A DNA stretch of 64,000 bases, from assembly GCF_010091945.1 (NCBI RefSeq), contig NZ_WVIE01000011.1, positions 1 to 64,000 of the forward strand. The letters are read 5' to 3'. The number at the start of each line of letters is the position of its first letter. The stretch's first letter is position 1. This stretch comes from Myxacorys almedinensis A (lineage in GTDB: Bacteria > Cyanobacteriota > Cyanobacteriia > Leptolyngbyales > Leptolyngbyaceae). Under the pieces are notes generated by a model. That model made no database searches. It saw nothing but the letters and a program-made list of their open reading frames with translations, and was not told the origin of the DNA. Positions 45,719-54,096 of the stretch are shown piece after piece. The position numbers were made by a program, and so were the translations under genes.

Positions 45719-46651
45719 ATGAGATGGATTTTACTGATTAGTGCAGCGCTGGTAGTCGTCTTGATCTGGGTTGAGGTGGGGCTGCGATCGCGCTTTGGGT
45801 TTGGTGATCCGTTGCTGTATGTGGCGGATGATGAGATTGGCTATCTCCTCGCGCCAAACCAAACGGTGCGTCGCTTTGGTAACCGCATCTCGATCAATCA
45901 ATACTCTATGCGGAGTGCTGCGATCGTGGAGCGCACGGCGGAGAGATCACCCTCGGTGCGAGTGCTGATGGTTGGCGATTCGATCGTCAATGGGGGCTGG
46001 TGGACAGATCAGCCGGAGGTGCTGTCTGAACAGGTGGCTCGGCAATGGGACGGCATCGAAGTGCTAAATGCGTCAGCAAATTCTTGGGGACCGCGCAACG
46101 AGTTGGCCTATCTTAAACGGTTTGGCTGCTTTGAGGCGCAGGCGATCGTCTTGGTGATCAATACCGATGATTTGTTTGCAACGACGCCCTCCCCTCTGGT
46201 TGTAGGGCGCGATCGCAACTATCCCGATCGTAAACCCCTGCTGGCGCTGATTGAGGTGGTTCAGAGGTATCTTTTACCGGCACCAAAACTACCAGAGGCG
46301 TGGCAGAAGATTCAAAAAGAAGGCGGCGATCGCGTTGGTGCTAACCTAGAAGCGATTCGGCAGATTCAAGCGATCGCCACCCAAGCCAACGCTCGATTCT
46401 TACTGCTGCTCACGCCGTTGCTGCGCGAAGTGGGTCAACCCGGCTCCCGCGAATATGAAATCGTGGCTCGCCAGCGTCTTCTAGCCTTGGCTCAGGCAAA
46501 CCAAAGCTCGTATATCGACGTTCTACCCCTGTTCAACCAAGCCTCTGATCCCAAGGCTCTCTATCGCGATCATATTCATCTCAGTCCGCTTGGCAACTCG
46601 CTTCTAAGTGCTCAGATTAGTCAATGGATGAGTCAATGGATCAATCAATGA
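45719..46651 (+). CDS. SGNH/GDSL hydrolase, membrane-anchored
   Basis: 310 residues. A hydrophobic N-terminal segment (about 3-17) may be an anchor. The SGNH set is visible: Ser in VGDSIVNGG, Gly/Asn in NASANSWGP, and the Asp-His pair in YRDHIHLSP. Such proteins are esterases or acetyltransferases acting on sugars at the cell surface. The stop codon lies at the edge of a 15-bp tandem repeat, and the last residues (QWMSQWINQ) are themselves repetitive. Confidence 0.83.
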   Translation: MRWILLISAALVVVLIWVEVGLRSRFGFGDPLLYVADDEIGYLLAPNQTVRRFGNRISINQYSMRSAAIVERTAERSPSVRVLMVGDSIVNGGWWTDQPEVLSEQVARQWDGIEVLNASANSWGPRNELAYLKRFGCFEAQAIVLVINTDDLFATTPSPLVVGRDRNYPDRKPLLALIEVVQRYLLPAPKLPEAWQKIQKEGGDRVGANLEAIRQIQAIATQANARFLLLLTPLLREVGQPGSREYEIVARQRLLALAQANQSSYIDVLPLFNQASDPKALYRDHIHLSPLGNSLLSAQISQWMSQWINQ

Positions 46652-46700
46652 TCTCGAATTGAATGATCTCGAATTGAATGATCTTGAACTGAATGATCTA
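46648..46700 (+). repeat. 15-bp tandem repeat across the SGNH stop codon
   Basis: ATGATCTCGAATTGA occurs at 46648-46662 and 46663-46677, with a variant (two changes) at 46678-46692 and a half copy to 46700. Likely a slippage repeat. Confidence 0.8.
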
Positions 46701-46873
46701 GACAATCAGAATCGTGGATTACCTCAGATCTGGATTTTTCCTAATTCCTTCTCTTTAGAAACCGTTAGGTGAGATAAACCCAACCGATCCGTTCTCTGCT
46801 TTTCTTTGTCTAATTGTGAGGAATCCTGAAAATTGTTCATGAATTTGTATACCAGTGTTTCGGAGGTAAAAGC

Positions 46874-47872
46874 ATGGCTCTAACTGGAATTGACATATCG
46901 GCTTATCAGGAAAACGTAAACTGGGCAACCGTTGCCAGCCAAGACATCTACTATGCGATCGCCAAGGCAACAGAGGGCGCAACCAGCAGAGATGATTTAT
47001 TTGCAAGAAACTGGAGCGGCATTCGCTCGGTGGGAATTGTGCGAGGAGCTTACCATTTTTTCCGCCCTGGGCGCGATCCAGCAACCCAAGCCAACAATTT
47101 TATGCAAACGGTTGGCAAGATTGAGCCGTTTGATTTAGCGCCCGTGCTCGATCTAGAAATTACCGACGGGTTGGATGCCAGAACGATCATCGATCGCGCG
47201 CTGCAATGGCTTTCTATCATTGAAAGCAGAACCGGACGCAAGCCTTTTCTCTACACGTTTCCCAGTTTTTGGGAAGATAAGCTGGGTAATCCTTCCAGCT
47301 TTGCGCCGTATCCGTTATGGATTGCCAACTTTGGAACCCGGACGCCGTTTGTGCCCAGAACGTGGAAAACCTGGATACTTCACCAATATTCTGAAACGGG
47401 GATTGTTCGCGGTATTGTCGGAAATGTTGATCTCAATCAGTTTAATGGCGATTTAGACGGGTTTCAAAAGTTGCTCACAGGTCGCATTCCGCTGCGGCAA
47501 ACTTACAAAGGAAATGTGGTGCGGGAGATGCAGCAGTTGCTTAAAGCAAGAGGGTTTGATGTTGGCACAATTGACGGCGATTTTGGTTCTAAAACAAAAG
47601 CGGCTGTTGTTGCCTTTCAAAGGTCTAGAAATCTGGGAGCAGATGGCATTGTGGGGGCGGCGACATGGGCAGCTTTGGAAACTGCAACTCCGACGCCTAC
47701 TCCAACTCCGACGCCTACTCCAACTCCGACGCCTGCGCTCACACCGCTTAGCTTAATTAACGTTTGCAAATACTACCGATCGCAGCCTGCTCAAGATCAA
47801 GCGTTGAATTGGTTACAAAGCCAAATTCCCAAAGAAACGCTGGATGAATTTACTCGGAGATGGAGACAATAA
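46874..47872 (+). CDS. GH25 lysozyme with peptidoglycan-binding domain
   Basis: 332 residues. GH25 domain (1-190): GIDISAYQ with D7, and LDLEITDG with the catalytic acid pair. A PG_binding_1 domain follows (about 210-265, GNVVREMQQLLKARGFDVG...DGDFGSKTKAAVVAFQ). A (TP)n linker of eight Thr-Pro units, built on an 18-bp DNA repeat, leads to a small C-terminal helical segment. It hydrolyses peptidoglycan. No signal peptide is visible, so export is unexplained. GGAGG lies 7 nt upstream. Confidence 0.9.
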   Translation: MALTGIDISAYQENVNWATVASQDIYYAIAKATEGATSRDDLFARNWSGIRSVGIVRGAYHFFRPGRDPATQANNFMQTVGKIEPFDLAPVLDLEITDGLDARTIIDRALQWLSIIESRTGRKPFLYTFPSFWEDKLGNPSSFAPYPLWIANFGTRTPFVPRTWKTWILHQYSETGIVRGIVGNVDLNQFNGDLDGFQKLLTGRIPLRQTYKGNVVREMQQLLKARGFDVGTIDGDFGSKTKAAVVAFQRSRNLGADGIVGAATWAALETATPTPTPTPTPTPTPTPALTPLSLINVCKYYRSQPAQDQALNWLQSQIPKETLDEFTRRWRQ

Positions 47873-48059
47873 GGTTGCCAGAGTAAGGTTGCCAGAGTGC
47901 GATCGCAGCTTGGGTTAATCTAAATTCGCCCTAAATTCGCCAGTCTTCATCGTTCTAGCATCTTTCTCGCTTGGGGAAGGAAGCAGCCATGACCCAACAA
48001 TAAATTAAGCCCCTCTTCAACAGGAGAGGGGTTGGGGTAAGAGCAAAAATGGTGATGAA
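47873..48059. other. Intergenic hairpin region
   Basis: Holds CCCCTCT/AGAGGGG (48010-48016, 48025-48031), the core of a palindromic G/C-rich sequence common in cyanobacterial spacers. No gene seen. Confidence 0.4.
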
Positions 48060-48272
48060 TTATGGATTCTGCTTGTCTGGCGAGTCTTGACGCCAGCAGT
48101 GTTCTAGCAAGCGCCGCTCTGAGAGCCGCCAGCAGTGCTCTAACTGCTGAACTTTGTAATAACGACTAAACGCGCGGGGGTTGAAAATAAAAGGCTGACT
48201 CGGATCGAAAAACGGTTGGTTTAAATATGCCCAGAACGGAAATTGATCGAAGTCGTGGGAGTGAGGATTCAT
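48060..48272 (-). CDS. Small hypothetical protein (70 residues) with duplicated LEHCWR motif
   Basis: From ATG 48272: MNPHSHDFDQFPFWAYLNQP, rich in aromatic residues and Pro, then QLEHCWRLSERRLLEHCWRQ, an internal duplication. An AGG lies close to the start. The composition looks like real protein, but I do not recognise the family. An upstream in-frame start at 48299 is possible. The gap 48300-48533 shows nothing. Confidence 0.5.
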   Translation of the reverse strand: MNPHSHDFDQFPFWAYLNQPFFDPSQPFIFNPRAFSRYYKVQQLEHCWRLSERRLLEHCWRQDSPDKQNP

Positions 48273-48533
48273 GCCTAACTGTGTGTGAGTGAACTGCAAA
48301 CTAGATAGGATTCTAACCGTTAGACACCTATCTAAGGAGTGATTTTACCAATCACAATTCGCCCATCAGTATGACATCGAATGAATTTATCTGGGAAGAA
48401 GAAAGATTGATTTTGTGAGCGTTTCATCGCTTCTTTAAGAAAACTTAATTCTCTCTCAAATAACAAAATCAATGTTTTGAATTGTCTTTAGTTACGAACC
48501 TTTCAACAGATTTTAACATCGACTATTAAGTGT

Positions 48534-49718
48534 CTACAAGTTGATTAATGTTTTTGCCTTTTTGCTGAGTGCGATCGCAGTTTCTCGTGCCCACTGATCG
48601 GCTGCCAAAATATCATCTAGGGTTGGGTTTGCCTGATTTTGGGATTGATAGCGATCGCACACTTGCTCAATTAGTTTTGGAATATCTAAGAATCGAATTT
48701 TTTCTTCTAAAAATAGGGCAACGACTTGTTCATTTGCCGCGTTCAAAATAGCGGGCATACAGCCCCCAGTGCGACCCATAGCATAGGCAAGCTGCATACA
48801 GGGATACTTTGCATGATCGGGTTCGCGGAAGGTTAAATTTCCTGCCTTGACTAAATCTAAGCGCTCCCAATCGGTCTGAATGCGCTCTGGGTAAGAGAGG
48901 GCATAGAGCAACGGCAACCGCATGTCTGCCCACCCAAGTTGTGCCAACACCGAGGTATCCTGCAACTCAATCAATGAATGAATGATGCTTTGTGGATGAA
49001 TCACGATTTCAATATCGTCATAATCTACCCCAAACAAGAAGTGTGCCTCGATCACTTCCAATCCTTTATTCATCAGGGTGGCAGAATCGATCGTAATTTT
49101 GCGACCCATTGACCAATTGGGATGCTTTAAGGCGTCTGCTACGGTGACATCTGCCAATTTCTCGACGGGCAAATCTCGAAACGCACCGCCCGATGCGGTT
49201 AATAAAATCTTCCGTAGGCCGCCTTGGGGAACGCCTTGCAAGCATTGAAAAATGGCAGAATGCTCGGAATCAGCAGGCAATAACTTGACGCCGTGTTTCT
49301 GAATGAGCGGCAGAACAACCGGGCCTCCGGCAATCAAGGTTTCTTTATTGGCGAGCGCAATATCTTTTTTAGCTTCGATCGCAGCGATCGTGGGTAATAA
49401 TCCGGCGCATCCAACAATTCCGGTCACAACCAATTCTGCATCACCGTAGCGTGCAACCTCAACAATTCCCGCATCTCCAGATAATAAGATGGGTTGCGGA
49501 TTCAGATCTGCGATCGCGGCTTTGAGGTCTTGCTCTTTACTTTCGTCACAAATGGCAACAATTTGTGGATGAAATTGCCGGATCTGTTGGGCAAACAATT
49601 CAACGTTGCGCCCGGCTGCCATGCCAACAATCCGAAACTGATCTGGGTACTGAGCCACAATATCCAGGGTTTGGGTTCCAATTGAGCCAGTTGAGCCAAG
49701 AAGAGAAATTGCTTTCAC
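48534..49718 (-). CDS. dxr: 1-Deoxy-D-xylulose 5-phosphate reductoisomerase
   Basis: 394 residues from a GTG start at 49718 ([20 protein letters not shown]), the usual N-terminus of the family; a TTG 8 codons upstream is less likely. NADPH motif GSTGSIG, metal and substrate residues in [26 protein letters not shown] and [11 protein letters not shown] are all present. It makes 2-C-methylerythritol 4-phosphate in the MEP isoprenoid pathway. Monocistronic. Confidence 0.96.
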   Translation of the reverse strand: MKAISLLGSTGSIGTQTLDIVAQYPDQFRIVGMAAGRNVELFAQQIRQFHPQIVAICDESKEQDLKAAIADLNPQPILLSGDAGIVEVARYGDAELVVTGIVGCAGLLPTIAAIEAKKDIALANKETLIAGGPVVLPLIQKHGVKLLPADSEHSAIFQCLQGVPQGGLRKILLTASGGAFRDLPVEKLADVTVADALKHPNWSMGRKITIDSATLMNKGLEVIEAHFLFGVDYDDIEIVIHPQSIIHSLIELQDTSVLAQLGWADMRLPLLYALSYPERIQTDWERLDLVKAGNLTFREPDHAKYPCMQLAYAMGRTGGCMPAILNAANEQVVALFLEEKIRFLDIPKLIEQVCDRYQSQNQANPTLDDILAADQWARETAIALSKKAKTLINL

Positions 49719-49803
49719 GGTTCGGTTGTGGTGACACGCCAATCGTATCTTACGGGGTAGAGGGGACGCGGGGATAGAGGGGGAGAAAGAGCGGCAATAA
49801 CGA

Positions 49804-49842
49804 ATGTAGGGTCACCTAATTTCAAACTAGGCAACCCTACAT
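49804..49842. repeat. Perfect-armed hairpin upstream of dxr
   Basis: ATGTAGGGT (49804-49812) with ACCCTACAT (49834-49842), then a symmetric CA/CA internal loop and CCTA/TAGG inner pairing. A REP-like palindrome or the remains of a mobile repeat. Confidence 0.6.
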
Positions 49843-49917
49843 CTATTTTATAGGCAGACATTCTTTTAACTCCGCTCTACAAATCTTTGAGAGAATTTGC
49901 AAGCGAGCCGCAATCTT

Positions 49918-50073
49918 TTAAGCTGAAACCATTTCAGTAGGTTGCCTTTCTGTTGTTGTGCCTTTGATGCGAGTTCTCATGCTTTTACGAACGCGATCGC
50001 TCGTGCGAACTCCGCCTGCTAACTCATACTGGTGGCTATCTCGACCATACTCAAACGCAACGCCTAACAACAT
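49918..50073 (-). CDS. Possible 51-residue ORF next to an attC-like site
   Basis: MLLGVAFEYGRDSHQYELAG and a basic C-terminal half; the frame is open about nine codons further upstream. It follows attC-like site A in cassette orientation and could be a cassette ORF or a gene fragment. No RBS is obvious. Weak. Confidence 0.25.
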   Translation of the reverse strand: MLLGVAFEYGRDSHQYELAGGVRTSDRVRKSMRTRIKGTTTERQPTEMVSA

Positions 50074-50147
50074 TTCCGCAGGCACCAAGCCCTCGGAAAC
50101 CTATGCCATTGCCATTTGAAGGACTACCCCAACCCAAAAACGAAGCC

Positions 50148-50236
50148 AGCTAACGACCAAGATAAGCGGATGTAAGTAACAATGAAACTAAGCACCAGGA
50201 ACTTCATTACATTCCGGTGCAACGCACTTGTTAGCT
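50148..50236 (-). other. attC-like site A (integron cassette recombination site)
   Basis: Read on the minus strand: R'' AGCTAAC (50236-50230) and R' GTTAGCT (50154-50148) are perfect complements. The right half CCGCTTATCTTGGTCGTT is identical over 18 nt to that of site B. The L boxes (TTGCACCGG and CCGCTTATC) pair poorly, so the site looks hybrid. It overlaps the last codons of the HxlR gene. Confidence 0.6.
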
Positions 50237-50955
50237 TGCATCAACTGCACGACGGAGTTATCAATCCCCATACCATACCGCCATTCTCCATTGAGATATA
50301 ACCAGGTCGGTATTTGATGCACCAGTTTACGATCGCCCTCAAAACAAATTGTCCCTTGCTTAAGGGCAAGATTCAGATGGGTATAGCCCATCCAGACATG
50401 AGTGAAGGCACTCAGATCAGCTGATATTAAGACATTCACTTCAAAGCCTGGATCTTTTTGACACACATCCACCTCTCTATCCTCGATCACTAGCCACCAA
50501 CTGCGCTGAGTTTTGCGCCCTTTGGTTAACCCACGAAAGTCAAACTGAAGCACCATTTTCTGCGCGGGTACTGCCTCAAGATTGATTCGTCGCCTCATGC
50601 CCCACATCAACAAGGCATCATCTAAATCTTCTGGGGCAATTTGTTCGCTTCCCCATTGTTGTGCCCAAACACCCATCGCCTCAATCAGGGGGCGCAGGGC
50701 TTCTCCGGCAGGTGTGAGAACATACTCATGCCCCTGCCCAGTCTCTTTTTCGTAGCTGACGACAATCCCCAATTTCTCAAGTTCTTTGAGGCGTTGAACC
50801 AGGAGGGCACGGGACATTAATGGCACCCCTCGACTAATGTCATTGAAGTAGCGATTGCCATATAGCATTTCTCGCAGCACTAGTGGGTTCCAGCGATCGC
50901 CAATCACTTCAGCCGCCTTTGCCACCGGACAGAATTGCCCATATCCCTTTCTCAT
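50188..50955 (-). CDS. HxlR-family regulator with C-terminal extension
   Basis: 255 residues. The HxlR winged helix (about 1-100) begins RKGYGQFCPVAKAAEVIGDRW, with Cys 9 as possible redox sensor. A further 150-residue domain (SCP2-like appearance, WWLVIEDREVDVCQKDPGFEVNVLISADL) is fused. The final residues (ANKCVAPECNEVPGA) are encoded by attC-like site A, suggesting read-through into the recombination site. Divergent from the acyl-CoA-dehydrogenase-like gene, so probably its regulator. In-frame ATG 50979 and TTG 51018 are alternatives. Confidence 0.85.
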   Translation of the reverse strand: MRKGYGQFCPVAKAAEVIGDRWNPLVLREMLYGNRYFNDISRGVPLMSRALLVQRLKELEKLGIVVSYEKETGQGHEYVLTPAGEALRPLIEAMGVWAQQWGSEQIAPEDLDDALLMWGMRRRINLEAVPAQKMVLQFDFRGLTKGRKTQRSWWLVIEDREVDVCQKDPGFEVNVLISADLSAFTHVWMGYTHLNLALKQGTICFEGDRKLVHQIPTWLYLNGEWRYGMGIDNSVVQLMQANKCVAPECNEVPGA

Positions 50956-50980
50956 AGCATGTCCAGGGAGGTAACACATC

Positions 50981-50999
50981 AGGTTCAGATATTGAACTT
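50981..50999. promoter_or_regulatory. Inverted repeat in the HxlR/dehydrogenase divergent promoter
   Basis: AGGTTCA (50981-50987), GATAT, TGAACTT (50993-50999): six of seven positions pair. Its place between divergent genes suggests the HxlR operator. Confidence 0.5.
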
Positions 51000-51059
51000 G
51001 TACCACTTTGTCAGACAAATCAGAATGGGAGCATCACAAAATTTAAAGGAGACAGTCCG

Positions 51060-52211
51060 ATGTTAGAATTACAGACTGCACCAACAATCCAGCAGGAAGG
51101 GATAGACTGGTTATCCCTGGCGGAATCCCTAGGAAACCAGTTTGCTGCCAGAGAAGCCGAAGCCGATGAGCGCGACTTGTTTGTCGCTGATAACATTGCC
51201 AGATTGAAATCATCTGGACTAGTAGCAGCAGGTGTTCCGGCTGAACTGGGTGGTGGCGGAGCTAGCTATACCGATCTCTGCGCTGTGCTACGCATCTTGG
51301 GGCGCTATTGCAGTTCAACGGCGCTGGCATTTTCTATGCATACGCATCAGGTCATGGTGCCAACCTGGCGCTGGCGTAATCAGAATGCTCCCGTTGATGG
51401 ATTACTCAGACGAGTGGCAACCGAGCAACTGATCATGCTCAGCAGTGGCGGATCAGACTGGTTACAGAGCGCTGGCACGGCTGTAAAAGTGGAGGGTGGA
51501 TTTCTGATCACAGCGCGTAAAGTATTTGCTAGTGGTGCGCCTGTCGCGAATTTATTAATGACCAGTGCTGTTTATGAAGACCCAGAAATAGGGTCTACGG
51601 TATTACATTTTGCGGTTCCCATGAATGCCGAGGGCGTTGCAATTGAATCCACTTGGCAAGCGATGGGGATGCGGGGAACGGGTTCCCATGATGTGGTACT
51701 CTCTGATGTTTTTGTGCCGGATGCGGCAATTGCTTTACGACGAGAACAAGGGAAGTGGCATTTTATTTTTCACCTGATTTCGATGGTGGCGATCCCGTTG
51801 ATTTATTCTGTTTATGTCGGGGTTGCAGAAGCAGCCCGCGATCGCGCGGTTCAACTAGCAATGAAGCGCCACACCGATGAACATCTTTGCTACAAGGTGG
51901 GAGGTTTAGACAATGAATTGATAGCTGCAAAGTTAGCACTTCAGCACATGATTTCGACTGCCGTGGTGAGTCAACCTGGCTTTGAAACCACGAATCAAAT
52001 CATGACGGGACGGACACTGGTTGCCAACGCGGTACTCAACGTCGCTGATTTAGCAATGGAAATTGCTGGGGGAAGTGCGTTCTATCGCAAGCTGGGTCTG
52101 GAGAAATTGTTCCGTGATGTGCAGGGAGTCCGCTATCACCCTCTGCGAGAGGAGGCGCAGCGCAAGTTATCGGGTCAACTGGCACTTGGGTGGGATGTGT
52201 CTTTTTTGTAG
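51060..52211 (+). CDS. Acyl-CoA dehydrogenase-family flavoprotein (SfnB/DszC-like)
   Basis: 383 residues, complete acyl-CoA dehydrogenase fold: N-terminal helices, beta domain (LLMTSAVYEDP, WQAMGMRGTGSHDVVLSDVFVP) and C-terminal helical domain (AGGSAFYRKLGLEKLFRDVQG). The MRGTGSHDV segment and lack of the catalytic Glu of true dehydrogenases point to the branch with flavin monooxygenases and sulfur-compound enzymes. AAAGGAGA lies 8 nt upstream. It opposes the attC orientation, with its regulator HxlR on the other strand. Substrate unknown. Confidence 0.85.
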   Translation: MLELQTAPTIQQEGIDWLSLAESLGNQFAAREAEADERDLFVADNIARLKSSGLVAAGVPAELGGGGASYTDLCAVLRILGRYCSSTALAFSMHTHQVMVPTWRWRNQNAPVDGLLRRVATEQLIMLSSGGSDWLQSAGTAVKVEGGFLITARKVFASGAPVANLLMTSAVYEDPEIGSTVLHFAVPMNAEGVAIESTWQAMGMRGTGSHDVVLSDVFVPDAAIALRREQGKWHFIFHLISMVAIPLIYSVYVGVAEAARDRAVQLAMKRHTDEHLCYKVGGLDNELIAAKLALQHMISTAVVSQPGFETTNQIMTGRTLVANAVLNVADLAMEIAGGSAFYRKLGLEKLFRDVQGVRYHPLREEAQRKLSGQLALGWDVSFL

Positions 52212-52319
52212 AGTAGTTCCTTTCAGCCAGAGCGATCGCTCAGTCTTAGTTCCAGCGAGGAAAAGAGCGATCGTTCTCTCACTGCTAACTTTCCAATCCA
52301 CTCAGACTGATAAGTTGCG

Positions 52320-52408
52320 GTCTAACGACACAGTTGAGCCGACGCAGATAACGTTTCTCGATCCTAACCGATCGCTTCTCGCCGTTCGGCTCCAACGTCT
52401 TGTTGTGC
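52320..52408 (-). other. attC-like site C (best match to canonical attC)
   Basis: Read on the minus strand: R'' GCACAAC (52408-52402), L'' TTGGAGCCGA, L' TCGGCTCAA, R' GTTAGAC (52326-52320), which fits the GTTRRRY consensus. L'' and L' pair perfectly except for one unpaired G, the extrahelical base that attC sites use for strand choice. It overlaps the 3' end of the nucleosidase gene. Confidence 0.75.
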
Positions 52409-53098
52409 TGCGCCGCTTGGTTGCAGCGTTGCTCTCCATTGAATAACAACCTGAGCTAGATTGCACATGGCTGTTACCAAATTCGCTTCAAAATCTGCTG
52501 CTGCTTGATGATTCGCTGTATCAGTTACACCACGCAACTCAACGTAGCACTTCTGATTAAATTTGCACGCTCTAGCACCTCCCGCTCCTTCCCACGCCAC
52601 AGCAATACAATCAGTCAAATTCATTAACTCTTGCCCTCTGGCAGCATCAACAATATCTTCGTCACCGCTTGCAACAGCACCGAAATGAACTGAAAAAGCT
52701 GAATCTGTCTGAGGTAAGCTTTGTAGAACCTCGATGATTTGATGACTTCCAGCGAAACGAGGCAAGGGACGGCTGACAAATTTCAGATTGTAGTCATGTT
52801 CAACTGTTTCAGTTGCGACAACCACATCGCCAACTTCCAATGAATTAGACAACGCTCCAGCGGCTCCGGCACACACTAACAGTTGTATCTGTGGAACTTG
52901 GCAAAGCAAGTATTGGGCTTGTATGCCAAACTGCGTCTTACCATGTCCGCCATTAGCAACTAATAGGTCAACCTCGCCAAATTCAAAAATATCTAAGCCA
53001 CCTGATCGAAACTCTCTTTTTTGCAGCCCAAACTGCTCTAATTGAGCAACCAGAATCGCAAGTTCTTCTTGAAGTGGAGTGAGAATTGCAGTCTTCAT
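52364..53098 (-). CDS. Nucleosidase/nucleoside-phosphorylase superfamily protein (MTA/SAH type)
   Basis: 244 residues. ILTPLQEELAILVAQL, VANGGHGKTQFGIQAQYLL, VCAGAAGALSNSLEVGDVVVATETVEHDYN and RGVTDTAN (catalytic Asp) follow the 5'-methylthioadenosine/SAH nucleosidase pattern. It probably cleaves the glycosidic bond of a purine nucleoside. The last 14 residues (AQQDVGAERREAIG) are encoded inside attC-like site C. Single gene between sites B and C, i.e. one cassette of about 0.94 kb. Confidence 0.82.
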   Translation of the reverse strand: MKTAILTPLQEELAILVAQLEQFGLQKREFRSGGLDIFEFGEVDLLVANGGHGKTQFGIQAQYLLCQVPQIQLLVCAGAAGALSNSLEVGDVVVATETVEHDYNLKFVSRPLPRFAGSHQIIEVLQSLPQTDSAFSVHFGAVASGDEDIVDAARGQELMNLTDCIAVAWEGAGGARACKFNQKCYVELRGVTDTANHQAAADFEANLVTAMCNLAQVVIQWRATLQPSGAAQQDVGAERREAIG

Positions 53099-53259
53099 TT
53101 AAGGAATTTGACTGTGAACGAACTGGATGATTCTAGCTTGACATTTCGAACTCGCCGACAATTTGCCGATTACCACCCTCACCCATAACGTTAAGATCGC
53201 CAATGCTGCATGACTAACAGATTGATTTTAAACCACGGTCACCACCGAAATTCAAGCGG

Positions 53260-53345
53260 TACAACGACCAAGATAAGCGGCGGCAGATAAGTGTGGCATC
53301 ACCACCAAGATCTCTCGTCCGTCCGCTTCATCGACTTGTTAGCTG
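53260..53345 (-). other. attC-like site B
   Basis: Read on the minus strand: R'' AGCTAAC (53345-53339), L'' GATGAAGCGG, L' CCGCTTATC, R' GTTGTAC (53266-53260). The L boxes are complementary except for one extra G, as in true attC. The stop codon of the preceding small ORF lies inside R''. Confidence 0.7.
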
Positions 53346-53572
53346 GCTCTCCTCACCGATCGCCCCCAACCGCTCAATCTCTCCCACTCAGCGATCGCCT
53401 CTGAACACCGCGATGCTTGCAGACTCGCGGGTGACTTAGAAGAAGAAGTGCAAGGATTTTGTGCAGAGCTAGCCAAATCACCATCGAGATTTACAATCAA
53501 GCAAAACAGAAATTTGGCAACTCGTAAGTCTCGTTGCAAGCGTGCCTCTCTCCTTCGACTCGGATCTAGCAT
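53339..53572 (-). CDS. Possible 77-residue cassette ORF
   Basis: From ATG 53572, MLDPSRRREARLQRDLRVAK, a short hydrophobic piece, then Ser-rich sequence ending RRAS. Its TAA is part of the R'' box of site B, a common cassette layout. It has no recognisable fold and no clear RBS, and may be a remnant. Confidence 0.3.
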   Translation of the reverse strand: MLDPSRRREARLQRDLRVAKFLFCLIVNLDGDLASSAQNPCTSSSKSPASLQASRCSEAIAEWERLSGWGRSVRRAS

Positions 53573-53605
53573 AAGAATCTAAAGCGATTCTGAGCGAATA
53601 GATTT

Positions 53606-54091
53606 ATGAACCAACTAGATACTATTTCCCAAGGCTTACAGACGCTTGGAGGACAAGCCGTAAACGCACTTAGCCTGCCTAGCCAAGCTGTAGAACAACT
53701 GAGTAGTGCCGTTGTCATGCGATCGCAAGTTGCCGCTACCTCTGTGCTGCAAAATTGGCTCGACGCCCATCCGATCGCGGCTTGGATGCTGCATCACCCG
53801 ATTTGGGCACTAGCACTGATTGGCTTTTTAGTCATCATGGCGTTTGGGTTGCTCGGTGCGATCGCCCGCCTAACCGAAAATATCTGGCTCTCGCTTTTAC
53901 AAACTCCCATCAAACTTAGCCAATGGCTCTTCAAGAAAAGCCCACGGCTGATCCAACACCTATTCGCACCGCAGCAGCCAAACCGCGATTCAAAGCAGCA
54001 ACTTCTAGATGCCATTCACCAGCTAGAAGAATTGAGGAAGGAGCAAGACAAGGTTTTAGAGCAAATTAAGCAGTTACTCCCAAATGGATAA
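53606..54091 (+). CDS. Membrane protein with C-terminal coiled coil
   Basis: 161 residues. A polar amphipathic N-terminus, one hydrophobic segment (about 66-89, HHPIWALALIGFLVIMAFGLLGAI), then a Gln/Asn-rich stretch and a coiled coil (about 130-158, LLDAIHQLEELRKEQDKVLEQI). A conserved-looking cyanobacterial protein; no motif indicates function. Confidence 0.7.
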   Translation: MNQLDTISQGLQTLGGQAVNALSLPSQAVEQLSSAVVMRSQVAATSVLQNWLDAHPIAAWMLHHPIWALALIGFLVIMAFGLLGAIARLTENIWLSLLQTPIKLSQWLFKKSPRLIQHLFAPQQPNRDSKQQLLDAIHQLEELRKEQDKVLEQIKQLLPNG

Positions 54092-54096
54092 CAATT

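Noticed and set aside
50065-50071. GCCTAAC/GTTAGGC, a possible fourth attC R box
   Set aside because: No matching partner R box or complementary L boxes within about 150 bp on either side.
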